Assembly (NCBI GenBank): GCA_963759115.1
Contig: CAVWXT010000004.1
Coordinates: forward strand, 124,001 to 188,000
Source: CAVWXT01 sp963759115
Lineage (GTDB): Bacteria; Planctomycetota; Planctomycetia; Pirellulales; Thermoguttaceae
Direction: 5' to 3'
Length of the DNA: 64,000 nt
Part shown: piece by piece, positions 37,280-48,213 of the stretch
How positions within the stretch are numbered: position 1 is the first letter of the stretch
Layout: the number at the start of each line of letters is the position of its first letter
Made by a program: the position numbers and the translations under genes
The notes under the pieces: model-generated
What the model saw: the letters and a program-made list of their open reading frames with translations, nothing else
Told to the model about the DNA's origin: nothing
Database searches by the model: none

Positions 37280-39043
37280 CTACCAGAAGAACACGTTTAG
37301 GGCGAGCACGGCGACGATCGCGGCCACGGCGAGAAACGCCGGCTGGGCATACCAAGCCAGGTGCTCGTCTTTGACAACGTGCGGCGTGAGCGAATAGACC
37401 AGCCCTCGCAAGTCCTCATCGGTCTTTGTGCGCGTGGTCAACAGCGAGATCGCGATCGTCGCGAAGAAACACGTCGTCCAGGACCAAATCGCGGTCCAAA
37501 AACTCAGCGCCAAGTCGCTCCCATAGTAGTGCAGCGGATGGCCGAAGGACAGCCAACCGCCTTTGACGAAGAAACTCAGCCAATCGTCGCTGACGGCCAG
37601 GGCGCCGGTGGGAATGGTCAACCCCTGGTGGAGCGCAGCGGCGAGGATGCCGGAAATCAATCCCCAGAACGCCCCGTGGCCGGTGGTGCGCTTCCAAAAC
37701 ATGCCCAGCATAAACGTGGCGAACAGCGGCGCATTGACGAAACCGAACACGAGTTGCAGCAGGTCCATGATGCTGTTGTATCGGCTGGCGATGTAGGCGG
37801 TGCCGATGCTGATGGCCGTGCCGAAGATCGTGGTCAGTCTTCCGACCCAGAGGTAGTGATTGTCGCTGCGGTTTCGGGCGATGTAGCTCTGGTAGATGTC
37901 GTAGGTCCAGACGGTGTTGAAAGCCGTGACGTTGCCGGCCATGCCCGACATGAACGAAGCCATCAGTGCCGTCAATCCCAGCCCCAACAGTCCCTCCGGG
38001 CAGAAGCGGCCCAACAGCATGGGGATCGACATGTTGTAGTCCAACTCCGAGCCATCCTGGGTCAGGGGCAGGAAGTCGTGCGTAGGGCCGGCAAAGTGGA
38101 TGCCCACGGCGATCAGGCCCGGCAGGACCACAAGGGCTGGGAAGAGCATCAACGGGAAGGCGCCGATCAGCGGCGTGCGCCGGGCGGCCGACATCGATTC
38201 GGCCGACATGGCCCGCTGCACCACGAGAAAGTCGGTACACCAGTAGCCGAAGGAAAGGACGAACCCCACGCCAAACAACATCCCGAACCACTCCATGCCC
38301 ATCGGATTGGCCTGGGCGGAGGCGGTGGGCGACCAGATCGTGGACCAGGTGCCGGCGGCATAGGCGGCGTTTGGATCGCTTTGGGCAGCCACGAGATTCA
38401 GCTTTTCCACCAGGCCGGACCATCCGCCCACCGATACCATGCCCAACAGCACCATCGGCAGAAAGCCCAGCACCATCAGGCAGAACTGCATGACCTCGTT
38501 GTAAATGGCCGAGGTCAGGCCGCCCAGAAAGATATAGATCAACACGATGATTGCCGAAATCCACAGCCCGGTGTCGTAGCTGACGCCGACGATGGGCGAG
38601 ATGATTTTCGAGAGCATGTTCATGGAAATGCCCGAAGAGAACATGGTCATGACGGCAAACGAGAACCGCGTTCAGCCCACGCGTTTTCTCGTCGAAACGA
38701 AGCTTCAGGTACTCGGGAACCGACCGGGCCTTGGACCCGTAGTAGAACGGCATCATGAAGATGGCCAGGAACACCATCGCGGGAATGGCGCCGACCCAGT
38801 ACAGGTGGGCGGCCATCAGGCCGTATTTGGCGCCCTGCGCCCGGCGCCAATCACCTCTTGCGCACCGAGGCCCGCCGAGATGAACGCCAGCCCCGTGACC
38901 CACGCCGGGATCGAACGCCCGGCGAGAAAGAAATCGTTACTGGTCTTCGTGAACCGCTTCAGCGCAACGCCGATCCCCAACACGAACAGCGTGTACACGA
39001 TGAGAATGGCATAGTCGGCGCCGCCGAGATGGAGGGTGGTCAT
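37280..39043 (-). CDS. sodium/solute symporter, SSS family (two frameshifts)
   Basis: About 587 residues with around 14 membrane segments, similar to SGLT-like sugar or inositol transporters. The start MTTLHLGGADYAILIVYTLF (ATG 39043) leads into the SSS motif FLAGRSIPAWVTGLAFIS. Frame changes near 38845 (before AKYGLMAAHLYWVGAIPAMV) and 38665 (before MTMFSSGISMNMLSKI) separate parts that are each strongly conserved. The tail from LSFWTAIWSWTTCFFATIAI is intact. It probably imports the sugars used by neighbouring catabolic enzymes, but the substrate is unknown. Confidence 0.83.
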
Positions 39044-39231
39044 GAACGGGCTCGCGAAGGGATGAGGGACTTGCCGTCTCGGCCGTATCAGAACAGCGGC
39101 GCCAAAATACCCGGCTGGCTGAGAACTGTCAACCAACCTTGGCGGGCGGATTGACCCTCGCGGGCGAAGCCCTATAATGCCCCCGGGCCGATGCTGTGGC
39201 CAATTCACCCGTTGCAAGGAGACTCCAGGGA

Positions 39232-39561
39232 ATGCACCACGTCAGAGAACTGTCCGACCAGAACTTCGAAGCCGAAGTCCTCCAATCGCCGCAGCCGGTT
39301 CTGGTCGATTTTTGGGCTCCGTGGTGCGGTCCCTGTCGGATGATCGCCCCCATCGTGGAGCAACTGGCGACCAAGAACGTCGACGCGATCCAGGTGGCCA
39401 AGATCAATATCGACGATAGTCCCAACACCGCGGCCAGCTACGGCGTCAGCAGCATCCCGACCCTGATGATCTTCAAGAACGGCGAGGTGATCGACCGCTT
39501 TGTCGGCGTTCAGCCGAAGAAACGACTTCAGGACGCGCTCGATCAGGCAAAATCGCAATAG
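39232..39561 (+). CDS. trxA: thioredoxin
   Basis: 109 residues, standard for thioredoxin. The active site WAPWCGPCRMIAP (residues 24-36) and the cis-Pro in SSIPTLMIFKNGE are present. It reduces protein disulfides in the cytoplasm. AAGGAG ten bases before the ATG sets the start; the upstream GTG in frame is not needed. Intact and probably monocistronic, divergent from the symporter. Confidence 0.95.
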   Translation: MHHVRELSDQNFEAEVLQSPQPVLVDFWAPWCGPCRMIAPIVEQLATKNVDAIQVAKINIDDSPNTAASYGVSSIPTLMIFKNGEVIDRFVGVQPKKRLQDALDQAKSQ

Positions 39562-39750
39562 ATTCGCACCATTCTTCCCCTTTTGCCTATTTTGCGGTTT
39601 CCGTCAACTGGCCGCCCGGTAGCGGAACATTTTCGCGATGTTCCTTGAAGGGGTGAGGCGACTTGGAGTGAACTTGGCCCGTCTGAGTGCCGATTAAGTG
39701 GTTTGGGGGAACCTTGCCGATTGCGCGGACTTTGTCGCGTTGCCAGGCTG

Positions 39751-40970
39751 ATGACTCCAGACCATCGTCAAGAGACTACCAAGTCCGAATCGCCGGTCGC
39801 TTCCAAGACCCAAAGGTCTAGGCTTAGCGGTGCCGCGCAACGCACCGACCTGCCCGCGGCAACGCGCATTGACCCCCCCCACGAGGTGCCGTTTACGGCG
39901 CCGGAGTCGCCGGCCGTCGAGCCAGCGCCCGCCGCCGAGCCCGCATCCGACAACGCGGGACCCGAACGCCTCCGTCTCCAGGCCGACCAACTGGCGGCCC
40001 ACCTTCGCAGTCGCCAGGAGGAATTGGATCACCGCGAGGCGGAACTGCACTCGCAGATGGCGCGATTCGAGTCCGACGCGAGGGCTGTCCGCCTATCGCT
40101 TAGCCAGCGCGAGGCCGATTTGGTCTCTCGTAGCGACGAGTTGGCCCAACGGCAGCAGGCTGTGGAGAAGCAGGCGGAGCAATTGGTTCTAGCGACGGCC
40201 GGCCGGCAGATGCCAGCTTCGACATCGGCCGCGGAGAAAGAAGAGGAGACGCGTCGTACCGTTGAGTCGCTGGCAGCGCAGAAGAGGCGACTTGACGAAG
40301 CGGAGGCGGGACTTGCCGCTGCCCAGGCCGAAACCGAACAACTTCAGAAGCGAATAGCGCAGCAAGAGACGGCATTTCAGGAGGAGGCCGCCGCGCTCCG
40401 CGAGCAGATGATCGCCGAGCACCAGCAGGCCATGGCCGACCTGGCGCAGAAACGCCAAGCCCTGCAACGCCGCGCCGAGCAGGTAGACCACTGCAGCACG
40501 GCACTGAAGCAACTTCGTGCCGAATTGGCCCGCATGCACCGGGAAACGCTGGAGATTCGCCTCGCGACGGAAGAGACGTGGGCGGAACTCTCCGGCGCCG
40601 CGCCGCCGGCAGCCCTCACCCAATCGCTCGGTCGCATCCGCACGAAGTTGGCTGAGGAGTACCGCCAGGCCGAGTCGGAACTGGCCGAACAGAAAAAGGA
40701 ATTGGAGGCAATCCGCGAGTTGCTGGCCCACCAGCACGAGACCCTGGTCGAACAGAAGCAGCGGTTCGAGCAATGGGCCACCGGCCGCCAAGACGACCTT
40801 CAACGGCAAGCATCGCGGTTGGTCGCCCGCGAGCAAGAACTTCGCCGGACCGAGATTCAACACGAGCAACAATGGCAGTCCTGGCAGCGGAACGGACGAA
40901 GTGCCAGCAGGAACTGCGCCGCTTGCAGACGGAACTGGACATTCGGCGAATCACGTCCGAACCCGCGTAG
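39751..40970 (+). CDS. long coiled-coil protein (one frameshift)
   Basis: About 406 residues. After a Pro/Ala-rich N-terminus (PHEVPFTAPESPAVEPAPAA) almost the whole protein is coiled coil: heptads of Ala, Leu, Gln and Glu from RLRLQADQLAAHLRSRQEEL to RQASRLVAREQELRRTEIQ. The frame shifts near 40882 and continues LAAERTKCQQELRRLQTELD to a stop at 40970. No signal peptide or membrane helix. Start at the ATG 39751. A structural role is probable; the family is not recognised. Confidence 0.68.
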
Positions 40971-41061
40971 AGGCAACGCAACGACGTTGCTCGCCTCGGG
41001 AAGAGGGCCTATCGAAGACGCCTTCCGCCCCGGCGGGATTGACTATCGCACATTCCGCGCA

Positions 41062-41113
41062 GGACGGATTCCCCAATCCGTCCACCAGCATAGACGGATT
41101 AGGAGATCCGTCT
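41062..41113. repeat. pair of GACGGAT palindromes
   Basis: GGACGGATTCCCCAATCCGTCC (41062-41083) and AGACGGATTAGGAGATCCGT (41092 onward) are two related hairpins nine bases apart, lying between the convergent genes at 39751 and 41149. Confidence 0.65.
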
Positions 41114-41148
41114 TACGGGAAGCCCGCCGCTCGTTTCTTTGCGCCCCG

Positions 41149-41958
41149 CTACAGGCTTGAAGACTGGCTGGTCGATTGGCTCGTGCCCGTCTCTTGCTGC
41201 TTCCGCTCTTCAGCCATCTTGACAGCCGTCGTCGCTACCTGGATTCCGGCCTGGATCTCGAAGCGGCTGAAGTACGGTTCGCTCGTGCCGTTGGCGTGTT
41301 TCATTCGCTTGGCGGCCAGTTCCTCCCAACTCATGTCGTTGTTCAGGTGCCAGGCGGCCGCCTGGGCGGCCCGCTGGTCGATCTTGCCCCGTATTCAGCA
41401 TTTGGCACAGCTCGCGGACGCCCGGCTTGGTGGTGACGCTGTCCAGGGGCTTGATTTCGTAGGGGACATTGCGGACGGGGGTCGCGTTTGCCGTGTTCGA
41501 GGCAGACGACCGGCACGTCCAGTTGCCCGACCTTTTCCGGCGGGACGTTCATCATCCCCATGCCGCCGCCCATCATGCCGCCGCCGCCCATGCCGCCGCC
41601 CATGCTCTGCTGCCCACCGCCCTTGCTGCCGCTGCCGCTACTGCGGCTGCCCCCGCCCCCGCCTCCGCCACCGCCCCCTCGCTGTGCCAGCACGGGCACG
41701 CCGGCGAAAGCGTCCGGCAACTTCACATTCAGCGGCTTATCGGTCTTGTTCTCAATCAGCACCCGGCACTGCGTCGAATCCTTGAGAATCAATTGGACGG
41801 CGATGTCGCCCTTCTCGATGGCGGCGAACATGTCCGACGGTCTGAGCGCTCGAGTTGGAATCTCCGCTCTTCGCAGGCTCCGCCATCACGGCCGCGCTCG
41901 CCAGGACCAACACCACCGCTGCCCCCGCACTCCACCACCGCCAGTTACGTACCTTCAT
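41149..41958 (-). CDS. secreted Gly/Met-rich protein (several frameshifts)
   Basis: About 268 residues. The signal peptide MKVRNWRWWSAGAAVVLVLA precedes a domain DMFAAIEKGDIAVQLILKDS, VLIENKTDKPLNVKLPDAF, and then a long poly-Gly/Met/Ser stretch (roughly 41545-41685). The C-terminal part is MSWEELAAKRMKHANG and FSRFEIQAGIQVATTAVKMA. Frame changes near 41850, 41480 and 41360 separate these pieces; the Gly tract is a likely source of indels. No function recognised. Confidence 0.55.
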
Positions 41959-42242
41959 GGTCCACACCTTCTTCAATGTTTGCTGGAAATATAGCGCAGC
42001 CCACCTATGCTGTCGCTCCACTATAGACTAACCGGTGGAACCACGAAAGCCAAGGAGAAAAACGCGGATTCGGAGGAAAGTTGCCGTAAAGCTACCCCGC
42101 TGGGTGGCTCGCCACCCTTTCCCTCAGCCCACCCCCTCCTCGTATGCCGTCGGGTCAGGTACAATAGGGATCGCGATCACTGCGGCCCTCTGCGAGGTCA
42201 ATCAGGAATGAAGAACAGTCTCGTCCGCTCTCAGGCGGCGCC

Positions 42243-42665
42243 GTGCAGCAGTCCGACCTCGGACTTCAGCGGGCGCTGCTGGCCGCCCAAACCGCCGAAG
42301 ACAATCGCGGCGCCGACATCGTCGTGCTCGACATGCGCGAACTGACCTCGATGTTCGACTATTTCGTGCTGGCCAGCGGCACCAGCCGGCGGCAACTGCA
42401 CGCCATGAGCGAGGAGATCGACCACGCCCTGGAGGACCGGATGGGCGACCGGCGGCTGGGAATCGAAGGATACGAGGAAAGCCGCTGGATTCTCCTGGAC
42501 TACGGCGACGTGGTGGTCCACCTGTTCGAGCCCGAGACGCGGGCGTACTACGCGTTGGAAGAGCTTTGGGGGCACGCCAAGCGGGTGCCGTTCGAGCCGC
42601 GCTCCGCCTACGCCACGTCCGGCGATCGCACCCAACACAACCCGCGGCCCGTGGTCGCCTTCCGC
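42243..42665 (+). CDS. rsfS: ribosome silencing factor RsfS (joined in frame to argS)
   Basis: The first 110 or so residues are the RsfS/YbeB domain: ADIVVLDMRELTSMFDYFVL, SGTSRRQLHAMSEEID, and EGYEESRWILLDYGDVVVHL, which binds uL14 and blocks subunit joining. No stop separates it from argS: the frame continues through about 30 unconserved residues (FEPRSAYATSGDRTQHNPRP) into the first residues of argS. AGGCGG precedes the GTG at 42243; an ATG at 42208 in another frame may be the real start if a base is missing. A natural fusion or an indel are both possible. Confidence 0.78.
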
Positions 42666-44471
42666 ATGAGCATCCTCCCCGATCTGAAAGACCGTTTCCG
42701 CGACGCCCTGGCCGGACTGGTCGACGATCCCGCCGAACTGCTCGAACTGATCCGCCGCAGCCAAGACCCGAAGTTCGGCGACTACCAGGCGAACCTGGCC
42801 ATGCCGCTGGGCAAACGCCTGCGGCGACCGCCCCGCGACGTGGCCGCCGAGGTGGTCGGCCGGCTCGATCTGGCCGATCTCTGCGAGCCGCCGGAGATCG
42901 CCGGACCGGGCTTCATCAATCTGCGGGTCAAGGATGACGTGCTGGCCCAGCGGCTCGCGGCGGCCGTGGCCGACCCGCGGCTGGGCATTGCCGCCGTCGC
43001 GCGGCCGCGAACCTTCGTCATCGACTTCTCCGCCCCGAACGTGGCCAAGCCGATGCACGTCGGCCACATCCGCTCGACCGTGATCGGCGACGCCCTGTGC
43101 CGCGTGCTGCGGTTCCTCGGCCACACGGTCATCAGCGACAACCACATCGGCGACTGGGGCACCCAGTTCGGCATGATCCTCTACGGCTGGCATCACTTCC
43201 GCGACGAGGCGGCCTATCGGCGGAACCCCGTCGAGGAGCTTGCCCGGCTCTACCGGCTGGTCCGCCGGCTGATGGACTATCAGGACGCCAAGGATCAGTC
43301 GCCGGCCGAAGCCGACAGTTCCGAACTGGCGCAACTCTCCGCCCGGACACCCGAACGTCAACGCGGCCGTGCTGGCCGAAACCGCCAAGCTGCACGCCGG
43401 CGATCCCGAGAGCCGCCGGCTGTGGGCAGGAGTTCCTGCCGTTCTGCGAAGACGAAATCCAGCGGATGTACAGGCGGCTCGACGTGACGTTCGACCACAC
43501 GCTCGGCGAGAGTTTTTACGAGGACCGGCTGGCGGCGACTGGTCGACGAGTTGCTCCAGCGCGGCATCGCCCGCGAAAGCGACGGCGCCATCTGCATCTT
43601 CCTTGAAGGCCAGAAAACGCCCATGATCGTGCGGAAGAGGGACGGGGCGTTCCTCTACGGCACCACCGACCTGGCCACGATCCGCTACCGCATGGAAACC
43701 TGGCGGCCCGACGCGATTCTCTACGTGGTCGATCATCGCCAGTCGCTGCACTTCCAGCAGCTTTTCGCCGCCGCCCGGCTGCTGGGCTACCACGACGTGG
43801 AATTGCAGCACGTCAGTTTCGGCACGGTGTTGGGCGACGACGGCCGGCCCTTCAAAACCCGCTCGGGCGAAACCGTCGGCCTGGAAGGGCTGCTGGACGA
43901 GGCCGTCCGCCGCGCCTTGGAGATCGTGGCCGCCAACGACGACGCCAAGCCCGACGGGCCGGAGCTTTCCGCCCAGCAGCGCCGCCAGGTCGCCGAGAGC
44001 GTGGGCATTGCCGCCCTGAAGTACGCCGACCTCTCGCAGAACCGCACCAGCGACTACGTCTTCAGCTACGACAAGATGCTGGCCATGAACGGCAACACGG
44101 CCACGTACATGCAATACGCCTACGCCCGCGTGCGGAGCATTTTTGCCAAGGGCAACGTGGACGTGGACGCCCTGCGCCGCTCCGGCGCGCCGATCCTGTT
44201 GGGTTCGCCGGCCGAGCGGGCGTTGGCCGTCGAACTGTTGTGTTTCTCCGAGGCCCTCGACCAGGCAGCGGCCGATTATCGCCCCAACCAGTTGACGGCC
44301 TATCTTTTCGAGTTGGCCAACTGCTACTCGACGTTTTTCGAGCAGTGTCACGTGCTCCGCGCCGAGAACGAGGACATCCGCCAAAGCCGCCTGCTGCTCT
44401 GCGACCTCACGGCCCGAACCATCCAGAAGGGACTGGAATTGTTGGGGATCAAGGTCGTGGAGAAGATGTAG
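42666..44471 (+). CDS. argS: arginyl-tRNA synthetase (three frameshifts)
   Basis: About 600 residues. The N-terminal additional domain begins MSILPDLKDRFRDALAGLV. PNVAKPMHVGHIRSTVIGDA is the class I HIGH motif and HIGDWGTQFGMILY follows. Frames change near 43345, 43425 and 43545, between AQLSA / NVNAAVLAETAKLHAG / QEFLPFCEDEIQRMYRR / DELLQRGIARE. The synthetic core (DGAFLYGTTDLATIRYRME) and the anticodon-binding C-terminus (ADYRPNQLTAYLFELANCYS) are intact. An essential gene with three close frameshifts strongly suggests sequence error here. Confidence 0.9.
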
Positions 44472-44515
44472 GGGAATAACAAGGGACAGCCCCTGTTGGT
44501 CACCTCTCGTCCCCG

Positions 44516-44680
44516 TCACTTCTCCGCTGCCGAACTCTTGGCCGGCAGCAACTGCGACTTGTGGATGACAATCGGACCCGGATCGTCTACCGCGAAAGGT
44601 CCGAGGTCCACCTTCAAATGCACCTCGTACTGATCCGCCAATGTCGATGGCACTCGCCACGAGTACCGGCACGTGTAACC
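44516..44680 (-). pseudogene. 54-codon in-frame extension after the TGA of the secreted protein
   Basis: Directly after NFEYG-stop the same frame gives GYTCRYSWRVPSTLADQYEV, LKVDLGPFAVDDPGPIVIHK and ends AKSSAAEK at TGA 44516. The composition and strand pattern match the parent protein, so the open frame is a continuation cut off by a premature stop, a sequencing error, or read-through. Confidence 0.5.
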
Positions 44681-46150
44681 TCAGCCATATTCAAAATTGC
44701 CTTGTGCGACAACTTTGCCTTGCGGGTCGGTAATGGTGAACTTCGGCTTGGGCGGGCTGTCGCCGCTGAGAGCATAGACCTTATCGTGGCCGACGCCCAA
44801 AATCGCCAGCCCGAGCATGGCCGCCCCCTCTTTCGCCTCAACCGTCAGAGTCGGCACGTACGGCGGACCGATTTTGAGAACCGTGGTCTTGCCGGCAACG
44901 ACGGTGACCGGTTCGCAGTCTTTGCCACAATTCGCGGCCAAGTACCGGATCTTCGCCGATGGCGATGCGACGTCTTTCGAGGGCACGGCGTCCTTTGCGG
45001 CCTCCCGGGCAGACTCGCCCGATAGCTTGGCCTTCGCACGTTCTTCGTCCGTCGCCTTCTGTTCTTCCGCGCCATACAAGAAGACGCAATCCATCAGACG
45101 CCACTCGCCCGCTGGAATCTCTGCGGGAGTGTCCTTCTGCAAATCGAGGGCCAGGCATCCTTGTTCGTTGATCAGCCAGACGTTGCAGGGCGCACTGGGT
45201 GCGGCAATCTTTCCCGTCGGGACGGCGACCGGCGTACAGGTCAGCTCATCACCGCCGGGCCGAACGTGGATTTTGTAGAGTTTTCCGCCCAAGGCGTTCA
45301 TCTTGGCCAGGAACTGGCGGTGCTCGCTCACGTATCCGAGAAGGAGGAAATCCGGATCGAAGAGAATTTCCGTGCCATATTGGGAGAAGTAGTCCTCAAA
45401 GCCCTTGCCGTCACTCGCAAACTGAACCGGAACATCGAAACGTCCGTTGACGCTCCAATCGATGAGGCTAATCTTCCGGCGTTTTCCCTCCAGCACGATC
45501 TCCCCTTGCCGATACGCCGCCGGCATCAGCCTCGCCCGGAGGGAAAGATCCTTCTCATGGATGCTCGTATAAGTCGCAACGAAGAATGAATAATCCCATG
45601 CCGTTCCCTCGTTATGAATCCTCAGGTCTACCCGGGGAAGCGCGTAGGATGCCGTAACCCATCCGCCTTCCGATTCGACCGATTCCGGGGTCTTGTTCTT
45701 TTCCGGCACGTCGATGGGGGCATCGTCCGTCAGATCGCCGTTCCCGTTCCGATCGAAGTACAGCCGGTCGTACCCTTGCGACTTCTCGCTCTGCTTGTCG
45801 AGGACGAAGCCATATTTCCTGCCGCCGAGCGTTACGACGTCCCGGTGGGGATATTCGGCCTGATACTTCTCCGGCTCCTTCCGAACGATTTCGCGGAAGT
45901 CTTTTTCCACCTGTTCACGGTCCTTGTCGACGGCGGGGTTTGCCTTGGGCTTTGCCTCCTTGTGAAAATAGAAGCTCAGCCCCCTGGCAAAACGGACCAG
46001 CCTCTCGTTCTCGGGCCAACTCTTGCCTGGCAGCAGGGGCTCCAGGCGAACGAGTTCAAGCTTGCACGTGGCGGGCGGCTCGGCCGCGAGCCCAACCTCC
46101 ACTGGCAGCAGGACCATGGTCAGAAGCACGGGCAGACACCGATGTCTCAT
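44681..46150 (-). CDS. large secreted protein of unknown function
   Basis: 489 residues beginning with the signal peptide MRHRCLPVLLTMVLLPVEVG. FDRNGNGDLTDDAPIDVPEK is a Ca-binding-like DxNxDGxLxDD segment, and a similar block appears in ILFDPDFLLLGY. The rest is beta-rich (KKIS.IDWSVNGRFDVPV, TTVLKIGPPYVPTLTVEAKE). Homologous-looking sequence continues in the same frame after the TGA at 44681, as far as a second stop at 44516 (YSWRVPSTLADQYEVHL, VDLGPFAVDDPGPIVIH), so the stop may be a mutation or error. The family is not recognised; likely periplasmic. Confidence 0.68.
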   Translation of the reverse strand: MRHRCLPVLLTMVLLPVEVGLAAEPPATCKLELVRLEPLLPGKSWPENERLVRFARGLSFYFHKEAKPKANPAVDKDREQVEKDFREIVRKEPEKYQAEYPHRDVVTLGGRKYGFVLDKQSEKSQGYDRLYFDRNGNGDLTDDAPIDVPEKNKTPESVESEGGWVTASYALPRVDLRIHNEGTAWDYSFFVATYTSIHEKDLSLRARLMPAAYRQGEIVLEGKRRKISLIDWSVNGRFDVPVQFASDGKGFEDYFSQYGTEILFDPDFLLLGYVSEHRQFLAKMNALGGKLYKIHVRPGGDELTCTPVAVPTGKIAAPSAPCNVWLINEQGCLALDLQKDTPAEIPAGEWRLMDCVFLYGAEEQKATDEERAKAKLSGESAREAAKDAVPSKDVASPSAKIRYLAANCGKDCEPVTVVAGKTTVLKIGPPYVPTLTVEAKEGAAMLGLAILGVGHDKVYALSGDSPPKPKFTITDPQGKVVAQGNFEYG

Positions 46151-46451
46151 CGTCGCCTCGCCGGAACGGGATGGAGGAGCGTCCAACAGTGATACTATTC
46201 TACTACAAGGCGAACAACTGCGGTAGCCGCTCCAAACCCGGCACACGCTTCTCCCACGGAGAGATGCGTCAATAAGCCGTCTATGCGCGGGTGGCCCCGA
46301 TCGCGTTGCTATCGGTCGGGGTGCCTTCAGGCACAAGATGCATCGCTGGTCGTTTCGCCCTTGGCGCTTGACGGCGGGTGGCGCGGCCGCCATGCTTATG
46401 CTCACGGGAAGACGAGCGAATGATGACCACGATCGGCACGGAGTCACACGC
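46151..46451. other. gap with a weak palindrome
   Basis: Between the leader of the minus-strand secreted protein and the disrupted hydrolase. GGTGGCCCCGAT...ATCGGTCGGGGTGCC (about 46290-46325) is an imperfect stem-loop. No gene is seen. Confidence 0.4.
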
Positions 46452-47521
46452 ATGACGCAACCCAAAGAGCTAGCAAGACTCGGCAAGCAGTCTCGCCGCT
46501 ATACCTTCTTTCTCGTGGCCATGCCGTTGCGCGGGATAAGCATCTTGTCCGTCTGTTTCTCGCTCGTAGCCCTGATCGCGGGCCATGCGGCGGCGGCCGC
46601 GATGGGGCCGCTGAAGGTCAGCAGTGCTCGTCGGGAGTGAAGATGCCCAACTACACGTGGGCCTATGGCGGCAACCCCTACCATCCCGCCAACAACGTCA
46701 ACGGCATTGATCCGGGCGAAGCCAATGCGGTTCACACCCTGGCAGTTCCGGCCGTCGTCGCGCTGGAAGACGCCTACGTGCGGCACGTGATCGACACGGT
46801 CAACGACCTGGACAACGTGCTCTACGAGATCAGCAACGAGAGTAACATCGCCACCGTGCCGTGGCAGTATCACATGATCGACCTCGTTCACAACTACGAG
46901 AAGAGCAAGCCGAAGCAGCATCCGGTGGGGATGACGGCCGTCTGCGAGTGGCCCGGGCCAACGAACCACTTTCTTTTCGAGAGCAAGGCGGAGTGGGTCT
47001 CGCCCGTTGCCGAGGGCGATTACTATGAGGAGGCGGGCGCCGGCGCCGATGGAACGAAGGTGGTCATCGCCGATACCGATCACCTGCATCCAGATGAAAC
47101 TCACCCGCCGGATCGGTTGCAGTTGATATGGACAACCATCACGCGAGGAATGAACTTCCTCTTAATGGACGATCTCGACAATGATGAGACTCTGGATCCC
47201 GCCAAGGTCCCGGTCCGAAAGAACATGGGCATTGCTCGAAGTTATGCGGAGCGGATGAACCTGGCCGCCGCCAAGCCGCGCAACGACCTGGCCTCGACGA
47301 AATATTGCCTGTCAGACGGGATGACCCAGTTCCTGGTCCTTCTACCCAAGGGCGGCACGGTGACGATCAACCTCGGCGGCGCGTTGGGCCGGTTCAACGT
47401 GGAGTGGATCAACACGATGGAGTGCAAGTCGGCGCCGGCCGAGCAGGTCGCCGGCGGGGCCTCCGTCACGCTCACCGCGCCCTTTTCCGGGCCGGCGGCG
47501 GTGTTCCTCTGGAAGCAGTAG
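46452..47521 (+). pseudogene. glycoside hydrolase paralogue with internal deletion
   Basis: A signal peptide (MPLRGISILSVCFSLVALIA) leads into MGPLKVSS, which aligns with the mature start GPLRVHP of the protein at 62342. After a change of frame the text jumps to PNYTWAYGGNPYHPANNVNG, which aligns about 150 residues further into that protein. The C-terminal part is intact (VRHVIDTVNDLDNVLYEISN, KPKQHPVGMT, NDLASTKYCLSDG, PFSGPAAVFLWKQ). The N-terminal third of the catalytic domain is therefore deleted and the gene is probably dead. It is the third paralogue of the family in this window. Confidence 0.75.
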
Positions 47522-47571
47522 GAGACGGCAGCCGGTACAAGGCAGGGCCGATCAGTTCTCCGAAATAGGAC

Positions 47572-47643
47572 TGTAGGAGGCGACTCCAGTCGCCGATTGG
47601 GCAGCGGTTTTCGGGCAATCGGCGACTGGAGTCGCCTCCCACA
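47572..47643. repeat. 72-bp REP-like palindrome, GGAGGCGACTCC family
   Basis: 28-base arms (TGTAGGAGGCGACTCCAGTC... and complement) differ at one position. This is the complete form of the half-element next to the ORF-less intron at 24718. It lies in the 690-bp gap between the hydrolase remnant and the Wza gene. Confidence 0.85.
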
Positions 47644-47885
47644 GAGACTCACAACCGCCAGCCACATCCGGTCTCTTCCGGCCGTTAAAGTCTGCCCAGC
47701 TTACCCTTGCGGAATAGCCGCTACAACCGGACCGCGCAAGTCCCAATCCTCGCCCAATTGGTGCGGTGGGAATAAAACGGTCGTAACTGTTGTGCCGATT
47801 GGAAGCAAAGAAACAGGTATTCGTGCCGTGCCGCCTTTGCCGCTTTGACGCGATTTGCGGCCTACAGCACGACATGTGAGTTTTC

Positions 47886-48174
47886 GTAGGGTGCGTGGAA
47901 CGCACCACAATCCAAAGGTGCGTGTAGCTTGCCATAAGAGAGGTGCGTTGTACGCACCCAGCCCTTTCAAGGTGCTGACTTGGTTGCCTGGATAAACTGG
48001 AGAACGAAAACACGCTAGAAGCAAGTCGTTTCGCAACGCACGCTCCGTGTCGCAACGGCCAGCAACTTGGCGCTGTCACGTCGCCAAAACGATACCAAGC
48101 GCGAAAACGCCTGAACTCCCGTTGGTTTCATCACTTAGGCTCACCTTGAAAGGGCTGGTTGTACGCACCCTACA
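47886..48174. repeat. composite repeat with two nested inverted pairs
   Basis: The outer pair GTAGGGTGCGT...GTACGCACCCTAC is of the 33530 family, and an inner pair CAGCCCTTTCAAGGTG / CACCTTGAAAGGGCTG lies 175 bp apart (about 47959 and 48141). The 150 bp between the inner pair have no homology that I recognise and no long open frame. It reads like a short non-coding element with a REP at each end. Confidence 0.65.
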
Positions 48175-48213
48175 AGTCTGGAACCGGACCCGTTGGGCTT
48201 CGCAGGACATACG

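Noticed and set aside
46338..46640. Independent 100-residue protein before the disrupted hydrolase
   Set aside because: It contains the hydrolase's signal peptide and GPLKVSS mature start, so it is the 5' end of the broken gene and not a separate gene.
47571..48180. CRISPR-like array from the repeated hairpins
   Set aside because: The repeats are palindromic pairs of different families with no constant spacer length and no adjacent cas genes.
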